Shown here: in pieces, positions 1-12,657 of the stretch | Position numbering within the stretch: position 1 is the first letter of the stretch | Layout: each line of letters opens with the position of its first letter | DNA from: Pectobacterium atrosepticum | GTDB lineage: Bacteria > Pseudomonadota > Gammaproteobacteria > Enterobacterales > Enterobacteriaceae | Length of the DNA stretch: 64,000 nt | NCBI GenBank assembly: GCA_019056595.1 | Contig: CP036163.1 | Location: 1,922,001 to 1,986,000 of the forward strand | Reading direction: 5' to 3' | The notes under the pieces: model-generated | The model's input: only the letters and a program-made list of their open reading frames with translations | What the model was told of the DNA's origin: nothing | Databases searched by the model: none | Translations under genes and position numbers: made by a program

Positions 1-1
1 C

Positions 2-3648
<3,647 letters not shown>

Positions 3649-3649
<1 letters not shown>

Positions 3650-3777
3650 CCCTTTTTTAACGGCCAACTGCAAGCTATTGATTGTTAATTGCAGTTGGTC
3701 GCTTTAATAAAAAAGGGGTTTTGAGAAAAACCATATTCTCTTTAATAATCTGGTGGTTATCGTAGAGTTCTAACTAT
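3649..3777 (+). promoter_or_regulatory. CRISPR leader of the short array, with IHF-like site
   Basis: AT-rich leader between csy4 and the short array. It aligns end to end without net gaps with the leader at 4776-4904 (both 129 bp, both starting ACCCTTTTTT). An IHF consensus match is present on the minus strand at 3671-3683 (AATCAATAGCTTG, fitting WATCARNNNNTTR), 94 bp before repeat 1. A 10-bp inverted repeat (CCAACTGCAA/TTGCAGTTGG, 3664-3698) surrounds the site in this copy only. IHF bending of I-F leaders is known to promote spacer integration; its use here is inferred. Confidence 0.75.
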
Positions 3778-3929
3778 GTTCACTGCTGCATAGGCAGCTT
3801 AGAAATCCAGCATTGCAAAACCGGGGCGAGTGCGAGCGAGGGTTTACTGCCGTGTAGGCAGCTTAGAAAAGCGCCTCATTGATACGTGCGCCGGTGTTCC
3901 AGTTCACTGCCGCACAGGCAGTTTAACAA
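3778..3929 (+). CRISPR. Short type I-F CRISPR array: 3 degenerate repeats, 2 spacers
   Basis: Repeats of 28 bp at 3778-3805, 3842-3869 and 3902-3929. Each keeps the CTGCC/GGCAG hairpin in recognisable form but departs from the main-array consensus: repeat 1 has two changes in the stem-loop (CTGCTGCATAGGCAG), repeat 2 has two (GTTTAC start, GTGTAG loop), and repeat 3 has an altered loop and 3' end (GTTTAACAA instead of GCTTAGAAA). Spacer 2 is 32 bp as usual, but spacer 1 (3806-3841) is 36 bp. The decay suggests an old array that is transcribed but no longer expanding. Confidence 0.9.
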
Positions 3930-3976
3930 GTACAGGGCTTTCACTTCGCCAGATATCACTAGCTCTGTCTGACAGA

Positions 3977-4393
3977 TTATTTAACCCAATCTTCAAGCAT
4001 CAGCCCTGGCACTCGCTCAAACTCTCTCAGATTATTGGTGACCAATACGGCCTTAACGCTGATAGCATGACCAGCGATGGCCGTATCATTTGGGCCAATA
4101 GGCGTACCAGCGGCAGCTAACGCGATTTTGATTTTTGTGGTGGCATCTACCGCTGCGCTATCCCAAGGTAATATCGCATCAAGTCGGCGGCAGAAAGCAT
4201 CAACCAACAGCATATGGCGCGGCGAAGCTTTTTTGCCAACCGCCCCAAAACGCATTTCAGCGTACGTGATCGCTGATACCACGATTCGATCGCGTCGCAA
4301 TGTGCATTGCTGCAACTTTTCAATCACCGCAGCTGGGTGTTCACGCATTATGAAAGAACAGATATTAGTATCAAGCATGAACAAACGGCTCAC
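3977..4393 (-). CDS. vapC: VapC-family PIN-domain RNase toxin
   Basis: A 138-residue PIN-domain protein, the ribonuclease toxin of a VapBC pair. The acidic metal-binding residues are visible: Asp8 (MLDTN), Glu46 (TYAEM), Asp103 (PNDTAIAGHA), followed by the VTNNLREF motif and a C-terminal LEDW typical of VapC. It begins with GTG overlapping the vapB stop (GTGA, 4390-4393); an ATG five codons in is an alternative. The gene ends 48 bp from the last repeat of the short CRISPR array and runs opposite to csy1-4. VapC relatives cleave initiator tRNA or rRNA; the target here cannot be read from sequence. Confidence 0.9.
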   Translation of the reverse strand: MSRLFMLDTNICSFIMREHPAAVIEKLQQCTLRRDRIVVSAITYAEMRFGAVGKKASPRHMLLVDAFCRRLDAILPWDSAAVDATTKIKIALAAAGTPIGPNDTAIAGHAISVKAVLVTNNLREFERVPGLMLEDWVK

Positions 4394-4617
4394 AGTTCGA
4401 ATCTCCCCTCTTCGACTACATCCTGACGTTCTGTCATAAAGTCAGCGTCAGCGCGCTCTTCTTGCAGAAACGAATGCCAATTGGGTTTGACTGGGCGCAA
4501 CATGATGGTATCCCCTTCACGCACGATCTCCAGTTCATTGACGCCTTCAAAGTCCATATCACGCGGTAAGCGAATAGCACGATTATTACCATTTTTAAAT
4601 ACTGAGACAATACGCAT
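4390..4617 (-). CDS. vapB: VapB-family AbrB-type antitoxin
   Basis: A 75-residue antitoxin with an N-terminal SpoVT/AbrB swapped-hairpin DNA-binding domain (MRIVSVFKNGNNRAIRLPRD, then LEIVREGDTIMLRPV to about residue 43). A flexible acidic C-terminal tail would thread into VapC. A strong AGGAGGTG ribosome site lies 6 bp before the ATG. Its stop overlaps the vapC start, the standard coupled TA arrangement, and the dimer would autorepress the promoter in 4618-4775. The pair is placed between two CRISPR arrays, and no other gene is found there. Confidence 0.9.
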   Translation of the reverse strand: MRIVSVFKNGNNRAIRLPRDMDFEGVNELEIVREGDTIMLRPVKPNWHSFLQEERADADFMTERQDVVEEGRFEL

Positions 4618-4775
4618 AATGCACCTCCTCTTAATACAGAATTCAGCCAGCCGCTAGCCTGACTAAAACATAGGTTAAGTATAGATTTGAATCGTTCTCT
4701 TGTATATCCGCGGCATATGTACGCACCTAACATAGGTCTACCGAGAATAGATAAAATCGTTGCCACAGGGTTGGC

Positions 4776-4904
4776 ACCCTTTTTTCACGGACACTTGTAA
4801 CTCATTGATTTTTAATATCGATTAAGCGCTATGATAAAAAAGGGTTTTTCGGGAAAAATGGTTTATTTTCTTTTAAAATTAGGTAACTACCGTAAAATAG
4901 GAAC
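4776..4904 (+). promoter_or_regulatory. CRISPR leader of the main array, with IHF-like site
   Basis: A 129-bp leader collinear with the one at 3649-3777. Shared blocks include ACCCTTTTTT, CATTGATT-TTAAT, ATAAAAAAGGG and a TAACTACCGTA-like end near the array. An IHF match (AATCAATGAGTTA on the minus strand, 4798-4810) is again 94 bp upstream of repeat 1. The region 4618-4775 before it holds the vapBC promoter and nothing else I can identify. Confidence 0.78.
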
Positions 4905-5532
4905 GTTCACTGCCGTATAGGCAGCTTAGAAATGGCTGAATGAGGCCGTGGAGGCTGCGGCTACGTTCACTGCCGTATAGGCAGCTTAGAAACAGTCGCT
5001 ACCAAGCGCATTAAGTGCAGGGACGTTCACTGCCGTATAGGCAGCTTAGAAATGGTCTTCACTCAACCCTTGCGCACTGGCCACGTTCACTGCCGTATAG
5101 GCAGCTTAGAAAAATTATTAGCGCGTTCTAATACATGCCCTTTGGTTCACTGCCGTATAGGCAGCTTAGAAAAATCGGAGCAAGTCATGCAGAGAAATCA
5201 AAATGTTCACTGCCGTATAGGCAGCTTAGAAAACCTGGAAGACGCACTACGCCTGAATCCGCTGGTTCACTGCCGTATAGGCAGCTTAGAAATTGCTTTA
5301 ACAACCACCGTCTGAACTCACTGTGTTCACTGCCGTATAGGCAGCTTAGAAACAGCCAGCTTATCAGGGGGCCATCAAGCCATCGTTCACTGCCGTACAG
5401 GCAGCTTAGAAAAAGCAAATAGACTCCATATTTGAGCGTAACGGGTTCACTGCCGTACAGGCAGCTTAGAAAATCGCAGTGATGAAGATCCCCGCAGCCT
5501 CCCCGTTCACTGCCGTGCAGGCAGTTCAGGGC
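4905..5532 (+). CRISPR. Main type I-F CRISPR array: 11 repeats, 10 spacers
   Basis: Eleven 28-bp repeats on an exact 60-bp period starting at 4905, 4965, 5025, 5085, 5145, 5205, 5265, 5325, 5385, 5445 and 5505; all ten spacers are 32 bp. Consensus is GTTCACTGCCGTATAGGCAG followed by CTTAGAAA, with a 5-bp CTGCC/GGCAG stem and GTATA loop, the Csy4 substrate. The first eight repeats are identical; repeats 9 and 10 have GTACA in the loop; repeat 11 is degenerate (GTGCA loop, 3' end TTCAGGGC). Degeneracy at the right end and the leader at the left end fix the orientation. Spacer targets were not identified. Open frames running through the array are artefacts of the 60-bp period. Confidence 0.98.
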
Positions 5533-5573
5533 TTATCGGGGATACGTTGCTGGTACGACTCGCTTCAAGGGTG

Positions 5574-5993
5574 TTATTCCCCATTCAGCGTGACAACCAG
5601 CGAGCGGCTGCCGCCGTGGTTGCGGTGTTCGCACAGGTAAATGCCCTGCCAAGTGCCGATGTTCAGGCGTCCGTTGGTGATGGGAATCGTCAGGCTATTT
5701 CCTAGCAGGCTGCCTTTCAGGTGCGCGGGCATGTCGTCGCTACCTTCATAAGTATGGCGGTAGTACGGCTCATCCTCCGGCACTAAACGATTAAAGAAGC
5801 TCTCGAAATCCTGCCGTACCGTGGGATCGGCATTCTCATTAATCGTCAGCGCCGCCGAAGTATGTTTGATGAACACATGCATCAACCCGACCTTTATCTG
5901 GCGCAGTGCGACAACCTGCGCCAGTATTTCGTCAGTCACCAGATGGAAGCCTCTGGCTTTCGGCTTCAGGCGGATTTCATATTGCGTCCACAT
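5574..5993 (-). CDS. yjbQ: YjbQ/UPF0047 family protein
   Basis: A 139-residue protein of the YjbQ family (trimeric beta-barrel; E. coli YjbQ has been reported to have weak thiamin phosphate synthase-type activity, true role uncertain). Family signatures visible: HTSAALTINENADP (about residues 44-57), a HTYEGSDDMPAHLK block, and the C-terminal GTWQGIYLCEHR. The length equals that of the E. coli protein. It sits 17 bp downstream of uvrA in the same direction, as in other enterobacteria where yjbQ lies near uvrA. The array ends 41 bp from its stop. Confidence 0.92.
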   Translation of the reverse strand: MWTQYEIRLKPKARGFHLVTDEILAQVVALRQIKVGLMHVFIKHTSAALTINENADPTVRQDFESFFNRLVPEDEPYYRHTYEGSDDMPAHLKGSLLGNSLTIPITNGRLNIGTWQGIYLCEHRNHGGSRSLVVTLNGE

Positions 5994-6010
5994 GATTTGG
6001 CCTCTCGCTA

Positions 6011-8845
6011 TCAGGCTTCGCGAGCCAGAATAGGTCGCAGGAAGCGCGCGGTGTGGGACTGTTCGCAGTCCGCCACCGTTTCTGGCGTGCCAGAAACCAG
6101 AATTTCGCCGCCGCCGCTGCCGCCTTCCGGCCCTAAATCGACAATCCAGTCCGCCGTTTTAATCACATCAAGATTGTGTTCAATCACCACGATGGTATTA
6201 CCCTGATCGCGCAACTGATGCAGAACGGTAAGAAGCTGTTCAATATCAGCAAAGTGCAAACCGGTCGTCGGTTCGTCGAGAATATACAGCGTCTGTCCGG
6301 TTCCACGTTTTGAAAGCTCACGCGCCAGTTTCACACGCTGCGCTTCCCCGCCGGACAGCGTGGTTGCCGACTGCCCAAGGCGAATATAAGACAGGCCGAC
6401 GTCGATCAGCGTTTGCAGCTTCCGCGCCAGCGCCGGAATGGCATCAAAGAACTCACGCGCTTCTTCGATGGTCATATCCAGCACTTCATGGATGCCTTTG
6501 CCTTTGTATTTAATTTCCAGCGTTTCGCGGTTATAGCGCTTGCCTTTGCACTGGTCACACGGCACATAAACATCTGGCAGGAAGTGCATTTCTACCTTGA
6601 TCACGCCGTCGCCCTGACAGGCTTCGCAGCGTCCACCGCGCACGTTAAAGCTGAAACGACCGGGGTTATAACCACGGGTACGAGATTCCGGCACACCAGC
6701 AAACAGCTCGCGAATCGGCGTGAAAATGCCAGTATAGGTTGCGGGATTGGAACGCGGCGTACGACCGATCGGGCTTTGATCGATATCGATCACCTTGTCA
6801 AAATGCTCCAGCCCCTGAATTTCACGGTAAGCAGCAGGTTCTGCCAGCGTTGCGCCGTTCAGCTGACGCTGCGCCAGTGGGAACAAGGTATCGTTGATTA
6901 AGGTAGATTTACCCGATCCCGACACCCCGGTGACGCAAGTAAACAGGCCAACCGGCAGCGTCAGCGTGACGTCTTTCAGGTTGTTGCCCTTCGCGCCGAT
7001 CAGCTTCAGCACTTTGGTTGGATCCGCAGGTACGCGCTGCTTCGGTATTTCAATCTTGCGTTTGCCGCTAAGGAATTGACCCGTCAGCGAACCCGGCACC
7101 GCCATAATCTCGTCCATCGTGCCTTCGGCGACAATCTGCCCGCCGTGCACGCCCGCACCGGGGCCGATATCAATCACATGATCGGCAGCACGAATCGCGT
7201 CTTCATCGTGTTCCACCACAATAACGGTATTGCCCAGATCGCGCAGATGAACCAACGTTTCCAACAGGCGCTCGTTGTCGCGCTGGTGCAAACCAATGGA
7301 CGGCTCATCCAGCACGTACATGACGCCAACCAGCCCAGCGCCGATCTGGCTTGCCAGACGAATACGCTGCGCCTCACCGCCGGACAGCGTTTCCGCCGAA
7401 CGGGAGAGCGACAAATAGTTCAGCCCGACATTCACCAGAAACTTCAGCCGATCGCCAATCTCTTTCAGCACTTTCTCGGCGATTTGGGCGCGCTGCCCAC
7501 TGAGCTTCATGTTCTTGAAAAACGTCATCGCATGGCCGATGCTCATATCGGAAATCTGCGGCAGCGTGGTCTGTTCGACAAACACGTTACGCGCTTCTTC
7601 ACGCAGACGTGTCCCGCCGCAGCTGGCGCAGGAGCGGTTGCTGATGAATTTCGCCAGCTCTTCGCGCACTGCCGTGGATTCCGTCTCTTTATAGCGGCGC
7701 TCCATGTTGTGCAGCACGCCTTCGAACGGATGACGACGCACGGAGGTGTCGCCGCGATCGTTGATATATTTGAATTCGACGTTCTCTTTACCGGAGCCGT
7801 ACAAAATCACTTTCTGCACCGCGGCGCTCAGTCCCTCAAACGGAGCATCGACGTCAAACTTGTAGTGTTCCGCCAGTGAGCGCAGCATCTGGAAATAGTA
7901 GAAATTGCGGCGATCCCAGCCGCGAATCGCCCCGCCCGCCAGCGACAGCTCCGCATTTTGCACCACGCGAGCCGGATCGAAGAACTGTTGCACACCCAGA
8001 CCATCACAGCTTGGGCACGCCCCCGCCGGATTGTTGAACGAGAACATACGCGGTTCCAGTTCGTGCATGCTGTAGCCACACACCGGACAGGCAAAGTTCG
8101 CCGAGAACAGCAGTTCAGGCTGCGTAGGGTCGTCCATATCGGCCACGACTACGCTACCACCGGACAGATCCAGCGCGGTTTCAAACGACTCTGCCAGCCG
8201 CTGTGCCAGATCTTCTCGCACTTTAAAGCGATCGACGACAACTTCAATGGTGTGTTTTTTCTGTAACTCCAGCTTCGGCGGATCGGACAGATCGCACACC
8301 TCGCCGTCTATACGGGCGCGGATGTAGCCCTGTGAGGCCAGGTTTTCCAGCGTCTTGCTGTGCTCGCCTTTGCGATCTTTCACTATCGGTGCCAGCAGCA
8401 TCAGGCGTTTGCCTTCCGGCTGCGCCAGCACGTTGTCCACCATCTGGCTGACGGTCTGCGCATCCAGCGGCACATCATGCTCTGGGCAGCGCGGTTCACC
8501 CACGCGTGCAAACAACAGGCGCAGGTAGTCATGAATTTCGGTAATCGTCCCAACCGTAGAGCGCGGGTTGTGTGAAGTGGATTTCTGCTCGATAGAAATG
8601 GCGGGCGACAGCCCTTCTATATGATCGACATCCGGTTTTTCCATCAGTGACAGGAATTGACGGGCGTAGGCGGAGAGTGATTCCACATAGCGTCGCTGCC
8701 CTTCGGCATACAGCGTGTCAAACGCCAGCGATGACTTACCCGAACCAGACAGACCGGTGATGACGATCAGCTTGTCACGGGGAATTATCAGATTGATATT
8801 CTTGAGATTATGGGTACGAGCACCACGAACTTCGATCTTATCCAT
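6011..8845 (-). CDS. uvrA: Excinuclease ABC subunit A
   Basis: UvrA, the DNA-damage recognition ATPase of nucleotide excision repair, 944 residues (E. coli 940). Two ABC modules are evident: Walker [10 protein letters not shown] near residue 31 and [10 protein letters not shown] near residue 640, each followed by an LSGGEAQR signature. Zinc-binding cysteine sets appear as [14 protein letters not shown]...CPSC (about 253-282) and [16 protein letters not shown]...CDQC (about 738-766). Transcription is divergent from ssb across a 245-bp gap holding a LexA box, so SOS induction is expected. Nothing unusual in the sequence. Confidence 0.98.
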   Translation of the reverse strand: MDKIEVRGARTHNLKNINLIIPRDKLIVITGLSGSGKSSLAFDTLYAEGQRRYVESLSAYARQFLSLMEKPDVDHIEGLSPAISIEQKSTSHNPRSTVGTITEIHDYLRLLFARVGEPRCPEHDVPLDAQTVSQMVDNVLAQPEGKRLMLLAPIVKDRKGEHSKTLENLASQGYIRARIDGEVCDLSDPPKLELQKKHTIEVVVDRFKVREDLAQRLAESFETALDLSGGSVVVADMDDPTQPELLFSANFACPVCGYSMHELEPRMFSFNNPAGACPSCDGLGVQQFFDPARVVQNAELSLAGGAIRGWDRRNFYYFQMLRSLAEHYKFDVDAPFEGLSAAVQKVILYGSGKENVEFKYINDRGDTSVRRHPFEGVLHNMERRYKETESTAVREELAKFISNRSCASCGGTRLREEARNVFVEQTTLPQISDMSIGHAMTFFKNMKLSGQRAQIAEKVLKEIGDRLKFLVNVGLNYLSLSRSAETLSGGEAQRIRLASQIGAGLVGVMYVLDEPSIGLHQRDNERLLETLVHLRDLGNTVIVVEHDEDAIRAADHVIDIGPGAGVHGGQIVAEGTMDEIMAVPGSLTGQFLSGKRKIEIPKQRVPADPTKVLKLIGAKGNNLKDVTLTLPVGLFTCVTGVSGSGKSTLINDTLFPLAQRQLNGATLAEPAAYREIQGLEHFDKVIDIDQSPIGRTPRSNPATYTGIFTPIRELFAGVPESRTRGYNPGRFSFNVRGGRCEACQGDGVIKVEMHFLPDVYVPCDQCKGKRYNRETLEIKYKGKGIHEVLDMTIEEAREFFDAIPALARKLQTLIDVGLSYIRLGQSATTLSGGEAQRVKLARELSKRGTGQTLYILDEPTTGLHFADIEQLLTVLHQLRDQGNTIVVIEHNLDVIKTADWIVDLGPEGGSGGGEILVSGTPETVADCEQSHTARFLRPILAREA

Positions 8846-8934
8846 TCACACACTTCCCGGAATAAAAACGGTTTGTCATCGTCTCCCGAACGGAGAGAAC
8901 CGGTACGAAACGAACAATTATGGCACAAAAAAAA

Positions 8935-8950
8935 CTGAATGAATATCCAG
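8935..8950. promoter_or_regulatory. LexA (SOS) box between uvrA and ssb
   Basis: CTGAATGAATATCCAG matches the LexA consensus CTG-N10-CAG. Read on the minus strand (CTGGATATTCATTCAG) it is nearly the E. coli uvrA operator. It is 90 bp upstream of uvrA and 140 bp upstream of ssb, so it could serve both promoters. Confidence 0.88.
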
Positions 8951-9017
8951 TATTAAACCCGTTTACTTTTGCAAACGCTGCAAATCTTACTTTCATTTCT
9001 GAAGCCATTTCGCAGGT

Positions 9018-9037
9018 ATGATACAAATGTGTATCAT
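9018..9037. promoter_or_regulatory. Perfect 8-bp-arm palindrome in the ssb promoter region
   Basis: ATGATACA-AATG-TGTATCAT, an uninterrupted inverted repeat 53 bp upstream of the ssb start. It does not fit LexA, Fur, Zur, MntR or NikR consensus as far as I can judge. It might be an operator or overlap the ssb promoter; the binding factor is unknown. Confidence 0.5.
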
Positions 9038-9090
9038 GATAAAATTGATCGTTTAGACTTACATAAATTGATTTATCAGGAGACACGAGC

Positions 9091-9654
9091 ATGGCCAGCA
9101 GAGGCGTTAATAAAGTGATTCTTGTCGGGAATCTGGGTCAAGACCCAGAAGTCCGCTATATGCCGAATGGTGGTGCAGTTGCCAACATCACGCTGGCTAC
9201 GTCGGAAAGCTGGCGTGACAAGCAAACCGGTGAGCAGAAAGAGAAGACCGAATGGCACCGTGTGGTTCTGTTTGGCAAGCTGGCAGAAGTCGCGGGCGAA
9301 TACCTGCGTAAAGGCTCTCAGGTCTACATCGAAGGCGCACTGCAAACCCGTAAATGGGCCGATCAGGCTGGCGTAGAGCGCTACACCACCGAAGTCGTCG
9401 TTAACGTCGGCGGCACCATGCAGATGCTAGGTGGACGTCAGGGCGGCGGCGCACCAGCAGGCGGTGGCAATGCAGGTGGCGGTCAGCCACAAGGCGGCTG
9501 GGGTCAACCTCAGCAACCGCAGGGCGGAAACCAGTTCAGCGGCGGCGCACAAGCTCAGCAGCGCCCAGCTCAGAACGCATCTTCCTCACAAAATAATGCC
9601 CCGGCACAAAGCAACGAACCACCAATGGATTTCGACGACGATATTCCTTTCTAA
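9091..9654 (+). CDS. ssb: Single-stranded DNA-binding protein
   Basis: SSB, 187 residues (E. coli 178). The N-terminal OB fold (about residues 5-112, starting [20 protein letters not shown]) is followed by a Gly/Gln-rich disordered linker and the acidic C-terminal tip MDFDDDIPF that recruits partner proteins. A GGAG ribosome site precedes the ATG. It is divergent from uvrA, as in E. coli, and followed by a strong terminator. The extra length is in the linker. Confidence 0.98.
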   Translation: MASRGVNKVILVGNLGQDPEVRYMPNGGAVANITLATSESWRDKQTGEQKEKTEWHRVVLFGKLAEVAGEYLRKGSQVYIEGALQTRKWADQAGVERYTTEVVVNVGGTMQMLGGRQGGGAPAGGGNAGGGQPQGGWGQPQQPQGGNQFSGGAQAQQRPAQNASSSQNNAPAQSNEPPMDFDDDIPF

Positions 9655-9694
9655 GGCTAACCTTAGAGATTATTGTCAATAATTCCATTATAAG

Positions 9695-9717
9695 CCTCCG
9701 ATTTATCGGAGGTTTTT
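9695..9717 (+). terminator. Rho-independent terminator of ssb
   Basis: CCTCCGA-TTTA-TCGGAGG, a perfect 7-bp stem followed by TTTTT, 40 bp after the ssb stop. The rest of the gap to 9899 holds no feature I can identify beyond a GGAG ribosome site at 9887-9890. Confidence 0.9.
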
Positions 9718-9899
9718 CATTTTATAGCGTACAGAAAAGTCACCAGTAAACAATCAACCAAGGAAATCATCACAGCATGTGCGTTTCGTGCTCATCGAGA
9801 TAATCAGAGCACAATCTGTACAGTTATTTATCCATCGCTGCCGAAAAATAGCAGCGCCTCATCAATGAGGAATAAACGCTATATATGGAGATATAACGT

Positions 9900-11756
9900 A
9901 TGGACAAAAATAGTGCACACCGCACCGCTAACAAAAACCTATCCCAAAACACCGCCAATAAGGCACCCTCGCCATCTTCTGGCAACGCGACAACCGATTA
10001 TTCTTTGCCACCAAACACTTCTTTCAGGCTCGCAGCACTTGCTGTCACCGTCTCAGGTTTGCTTTTTTCTTCATCTACGCTAATGGCGGCAGAAACGGCA
10101 GAGACTGCCGATTTAGTTTTACGTAACGGCAATATTTACACCGTCAATCAAGGTCAGCCGTGGGCAGAAGCTGTTGCAGTACGTGATGGTCGCTACGTTT
10201 TCATCGGTTCAAATGCACAGGCAGCAGAGTTTATCGGCCCGAAAACGCAGGTGGTTGATCTCAACGGCAGCATGGCAATGCCGGGCATTAATGATGTCCA
10301 CGCTCATCCGTTAGACGGTGGCTATGAAGATATTTACTCCTGTAATTTCTCACAAAAAAGTTCACTGGATGACATTCTGAGCCAGGTCAGTGAATGCGCG
10401 CAAAAAGCCGGACCGGGAGAATGGGTGATCGGTTCTGCCTGGGGCAGCCCACGTATGGCGGAGCTTTCTACCACTGAAGCGCTGGCGAAATTGGATAAAG
10501 TCAGTAACGGGCGTCCGGTCATTCTGCGTGATGATTCTTACCATAACCGCTGGATTAACAGCGAAGCGATGCGTCTGGCCGCTATCACCGCGCAGTCCGT
10601 TAGCCCAGCCGGTGGCGTCATTGTTAAAGATGCAAAAACAGGCGAACCAACCGGCCTGTTGCAAGAATTCCCCGCGTTCCAGCATGTGCAAAGTCTGGTC
10701 CCCGTGCGCACGGAAGAGCAACGGCTGACATCAGGGCGCGGAGCCACCAAAACGATGGTGTCATTAGGTATTACTGGCGTGCAGGAAGCGGTCAGCTCAG
10801 AAGTCAATCTGCGCATCTGGAGCAAGATTGACCGAGCAGAAGGTCTGCCTCTGCGTATTATCGGCTCGATCGTCTCCACTCCGCTGTTGGATGAAGGCGC
10901 TGCGGGTCTGGAGCTGGTTGCCAGACGTGATGTCTACCGCACCACAAATTTCTTCCCCGATCGTTTTAAATTTGTGTTGGATGGTGTTCCACCGGCTCAT
11001 ACCGCAAAGCTGATTGAGCCCTATCTGCCAACTCAAGCACACGGCGATCACTATCACGGCGATACCCACTACACCACAGAGCAAGTCGTTGAGATTCTCT
11101 CCAAGCTGGATAAACAAGGGATCTCTACCAAGCTTCATGCTGCGGGAGATGGTTCACTCCGTCTGGCGCTGGATGCCGTTGAGCAAGTGCGTAAAATTAA
11201 TGGGCCAAATGGCCCGATGCATCAAATCGCGCATACGCATTTGATCTCACCGCAAGATATGCCACGTTTCGCACAGTTGCGGGTTGCCGCCGATCTCTCG
11301 CCGATGCTGTGGTTTCCTTCCGATATGACAAACGCCAGCGTAGTGACCATTGGCGAAGAGCGCATGAAGGATTTTGTCCCCACGGTTAAATTGCTACGTT
11401 CTGGTGCGGTGGTCGCTGGCGGTTCTGACTGGCCAGCGGGTGGCCCAACGCCATCTCCCTGGATCGGAATTGAAGGGCTGGTGACGCGGCAGAATCCGCT
11501 GGGTGATGCGCCCGGAACACTGGCTCCCGAAGAGGCCGTCGATCTGCCTGAAGCGATTCGTATCTATACTATCAATAGTGCGAAAGCGATGGGCATAGAG
11601 AAAGAAACGGGATCGGTTGAGCTGGGTAAATCCGCCGATTTGATCGTGTTGGATCGCCATTTGTTTAACGTCCCGATCAAACAGGTTCATCGTGCCAACG
11701 TGGTCAAAACGTATTTCAAAGGCCAGCTCGTCCATTCAGCGCCAGAGAAGTCCTAA
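9900..11756 (+). CDS. YtcJ-like amidohydrolase family 3 protein, exported
   Basis: A 618-residue metal-dependent amidohydrolase of the YtcJ type. The beta-domain start is ADLVLRNGNIYTVNQGQPWAEA (about residues 70-90), the metal-binding HxH is in DVHAHPLDGG (about 130), further metal ligands lie in KLHAAGDGS and QIAHTH, and the late GGSDWPAGGP contains the catalytic-type Asp. A hydrophobic segment (FRLAALAVTVSGLLFSSSTLMAA, about 42-64) looks like a signal peptide, but it is preceded by about 40 polar residues, an unusually long n-region. The ATG is 9 bp after GGAG; a downstream in-frame start that would shorten the leader is not evident. Substrate unknown; relatives act on amides or urea-like compounds. 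Confidence 0.82.
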   Translation: MDKNSAHRTANKNLSQNTANKAPSPSSGNATTDYSLPPNTSFRLAALAVTVSGLLFSSSTLMAAETAETADLVLRNGNIYTVNQGQPWAEAVAVRDGRYVFIGSNAQAAEFIGPKTQVVDLNGSMAMPGINDVHAHPLDGGYEDIYSCNFSQKSSLDDILSQVSECAQKAGPGEWVIGSAWGSPRMAELSTTEALAKLDKVSNGRPVILRDDSYHNRWINSEAMRLAAITAQSVSPAGGVIVKDAKTGEPTGLLQEFPAFQHVQSLVPVRTEEQRLTSGRGATKTMVSLGITGVQEAVSSEVNLRIWSKIDRAEGLPLRIIGSIVSTPLLDEGAAGLELVARRDVYRTTNFFPDRFKFVLDGVPPAHTAKLIEPYLPTQAHGDHYHGDTHYTTEQVVEILSKLDKQGISTKLHAAGDGSLRLALDAVEQVRKINGPNGPMHQIAHTHLISPQDMPRFAQLRVAADLSPMLWFPSDMTNASVVTIGEERMKDFVPTVKLLRSGAVVAGGSDWPAGGPTPSPWIGIEGLVTRQNPLGDAPGTLAPEEAVDLPEAIRIYTINSAKAMGIEKETGSVELGKSADLIVLDRHLFNVPIKQVHRANVVKTYFKGQLVHSAPEKS

Positions 11757-11783
11757 TGCGCGGCGCTGTCAGTAACATGAGAT

Positions 11784-11817
11784 AAATATCAGGGGCGTCG
11801 ATGCGGACGCCTCTTTA
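11784..11817 (+). terminator. Probable terminator hairpin after the amidohydrolase
   Basis: AGGGGCGTC-GATGCG-GACGCCTCT forms a 9-bp stem with one G-U pair, followed by only a short T-run. The same hairpin in variant form recurs at 12546-12578 beyond the next gene. Confidence 0.6.
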
Positions 11818-11950
11818 ATCCCGCCTTCACTTTCTCCTAATTGGTCTGCACCTCTCTTAATAAGTGGAGGGGTATATCCGTCTATTTCATTGCTATAAAT
11901 ACCAACCTGATTTTCAGTACCTGTCGCCTAACAACATGAGAGTAAAAATA

Positions 11951-12406
11951 ATGAATTCAGATCAGGAAATTATGGTTAACCCCGTTGAACCAGATGATTA
12001 CAATCAATGGCTGCCCTATTGGGAAAGTTATCAAACGTTCTATAACGTCCAGCTTACCGATGAAGTAACGGAAACAACCTGGGATCGCTTTTTTAAAGCG
12101 GATATTCCCGTGCACTGCGCCGTGGCGAGAGAAGGCTTACGCATTATCGGCTTCGTACACTTTGTTTTTCACGATTCCACATGGGGCGTAAACCGCTATT
12201 GTTACCTTGAGGATCTTTTTGTTGATCCCACCACGCGCGGCAAAAACGTGGGGAAAAAACTCATTGAGTACGTGAGAGAAAAGGCGCAAGAAAAGCACTG
12301 CGTTCGTCTGTATTGGCATACTCAGGAAACCAATAAAACAGCGCAGCGTCTTTATGATTGGGTTGCGGAAAAACCGGGCGTTATCGAATATAGAATGCCG
12401 CTTTAA
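11951..12406 (+). CDS. GNAT family N-acetyltransferase
   Basis: A 151-residue GNAT protein. The acetyl-CoA loop appears as LEDLFVDPTTRGKNVGKKLIEYV (about residues 80-102; R-G-K-N-V-G replaces the Q/R-x-x-G-x-G/A core), followed by VRLYWHTQETNKTAQRLYD, the typical motif B where the cofactor is contacted. The start is uncertain: ATG 11951 is chosen because family homology begins just after it; ATG 11936 (5 codons longer) is possible. The gene is isolated and flanked on both sides by related hairpins. Substrate unknown. Confidence 0.8.
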   Translation: MNSDQEIMVNPVEPDDYNQWLPYWESYQTFYNVQLTDEVTETTWDRFFKADIPVHCAVAREGLRIIGFVHFVFHDSTWGVNRYCYLEDLFVDPTTRGKNVGKKLIEYVREKAQEKHCVRLYWHTQETNKTAQRLYDWVAEKPGVIEYRMPL

Positions 12407-12545
12407 TTATCAAACATTCGGCAGTAAAGTGACGGCGTGCGGCACACACGCCCACCGCAGCGAGTTGCTCGCAGGATGAATCGGCATAAAACCTACGACA
12501 AAGCTGACGATGAACTTACCCTGTTCTGAACGTGATATTGCCTTT

Positions 12546-12578
12546 AAATATCAAGGGGCGTTCGATGCGAACGCCCCT
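12546..12578. repeat. Hairpin repeat, second copy
   Basis: AAATATCAAGGGGCGTTCG-ATG-CGAACGCCCC has a perfect 10-bp stem. It resembles the hairpin at 11784-11817 (AAATATCAGGGGCGTCGATG...), giving near-identical direct repeats on both sides of the GNAT gene at 11951-12406. No T-run follows. The remainder of 12407-12657 shows nothing else. Confidence 0.6.
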
Positions 12579-12657
12579 GTAAACCTCGAATCCTGCTACC
12601 CGCCCGTTGATTAGGTTCTTCCTGTCAACACGGTGCCAGCAAGCGGGTACTCATACC

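Noticed and set aside
5052-5422. Open reading frames with repeated HCRIGSLE and SLPYRQLRK units, on both strands
   Set aside because: They are translations of the CRISPR repeats at a 60-bp period (20 codons) without ribosome sites, not repeat proteins.
4905-5532. Self-targeting spacers
   Set aside because: I compared spacers by eye with this window and saw no match; a full-genome search is needed, so no claim is made.
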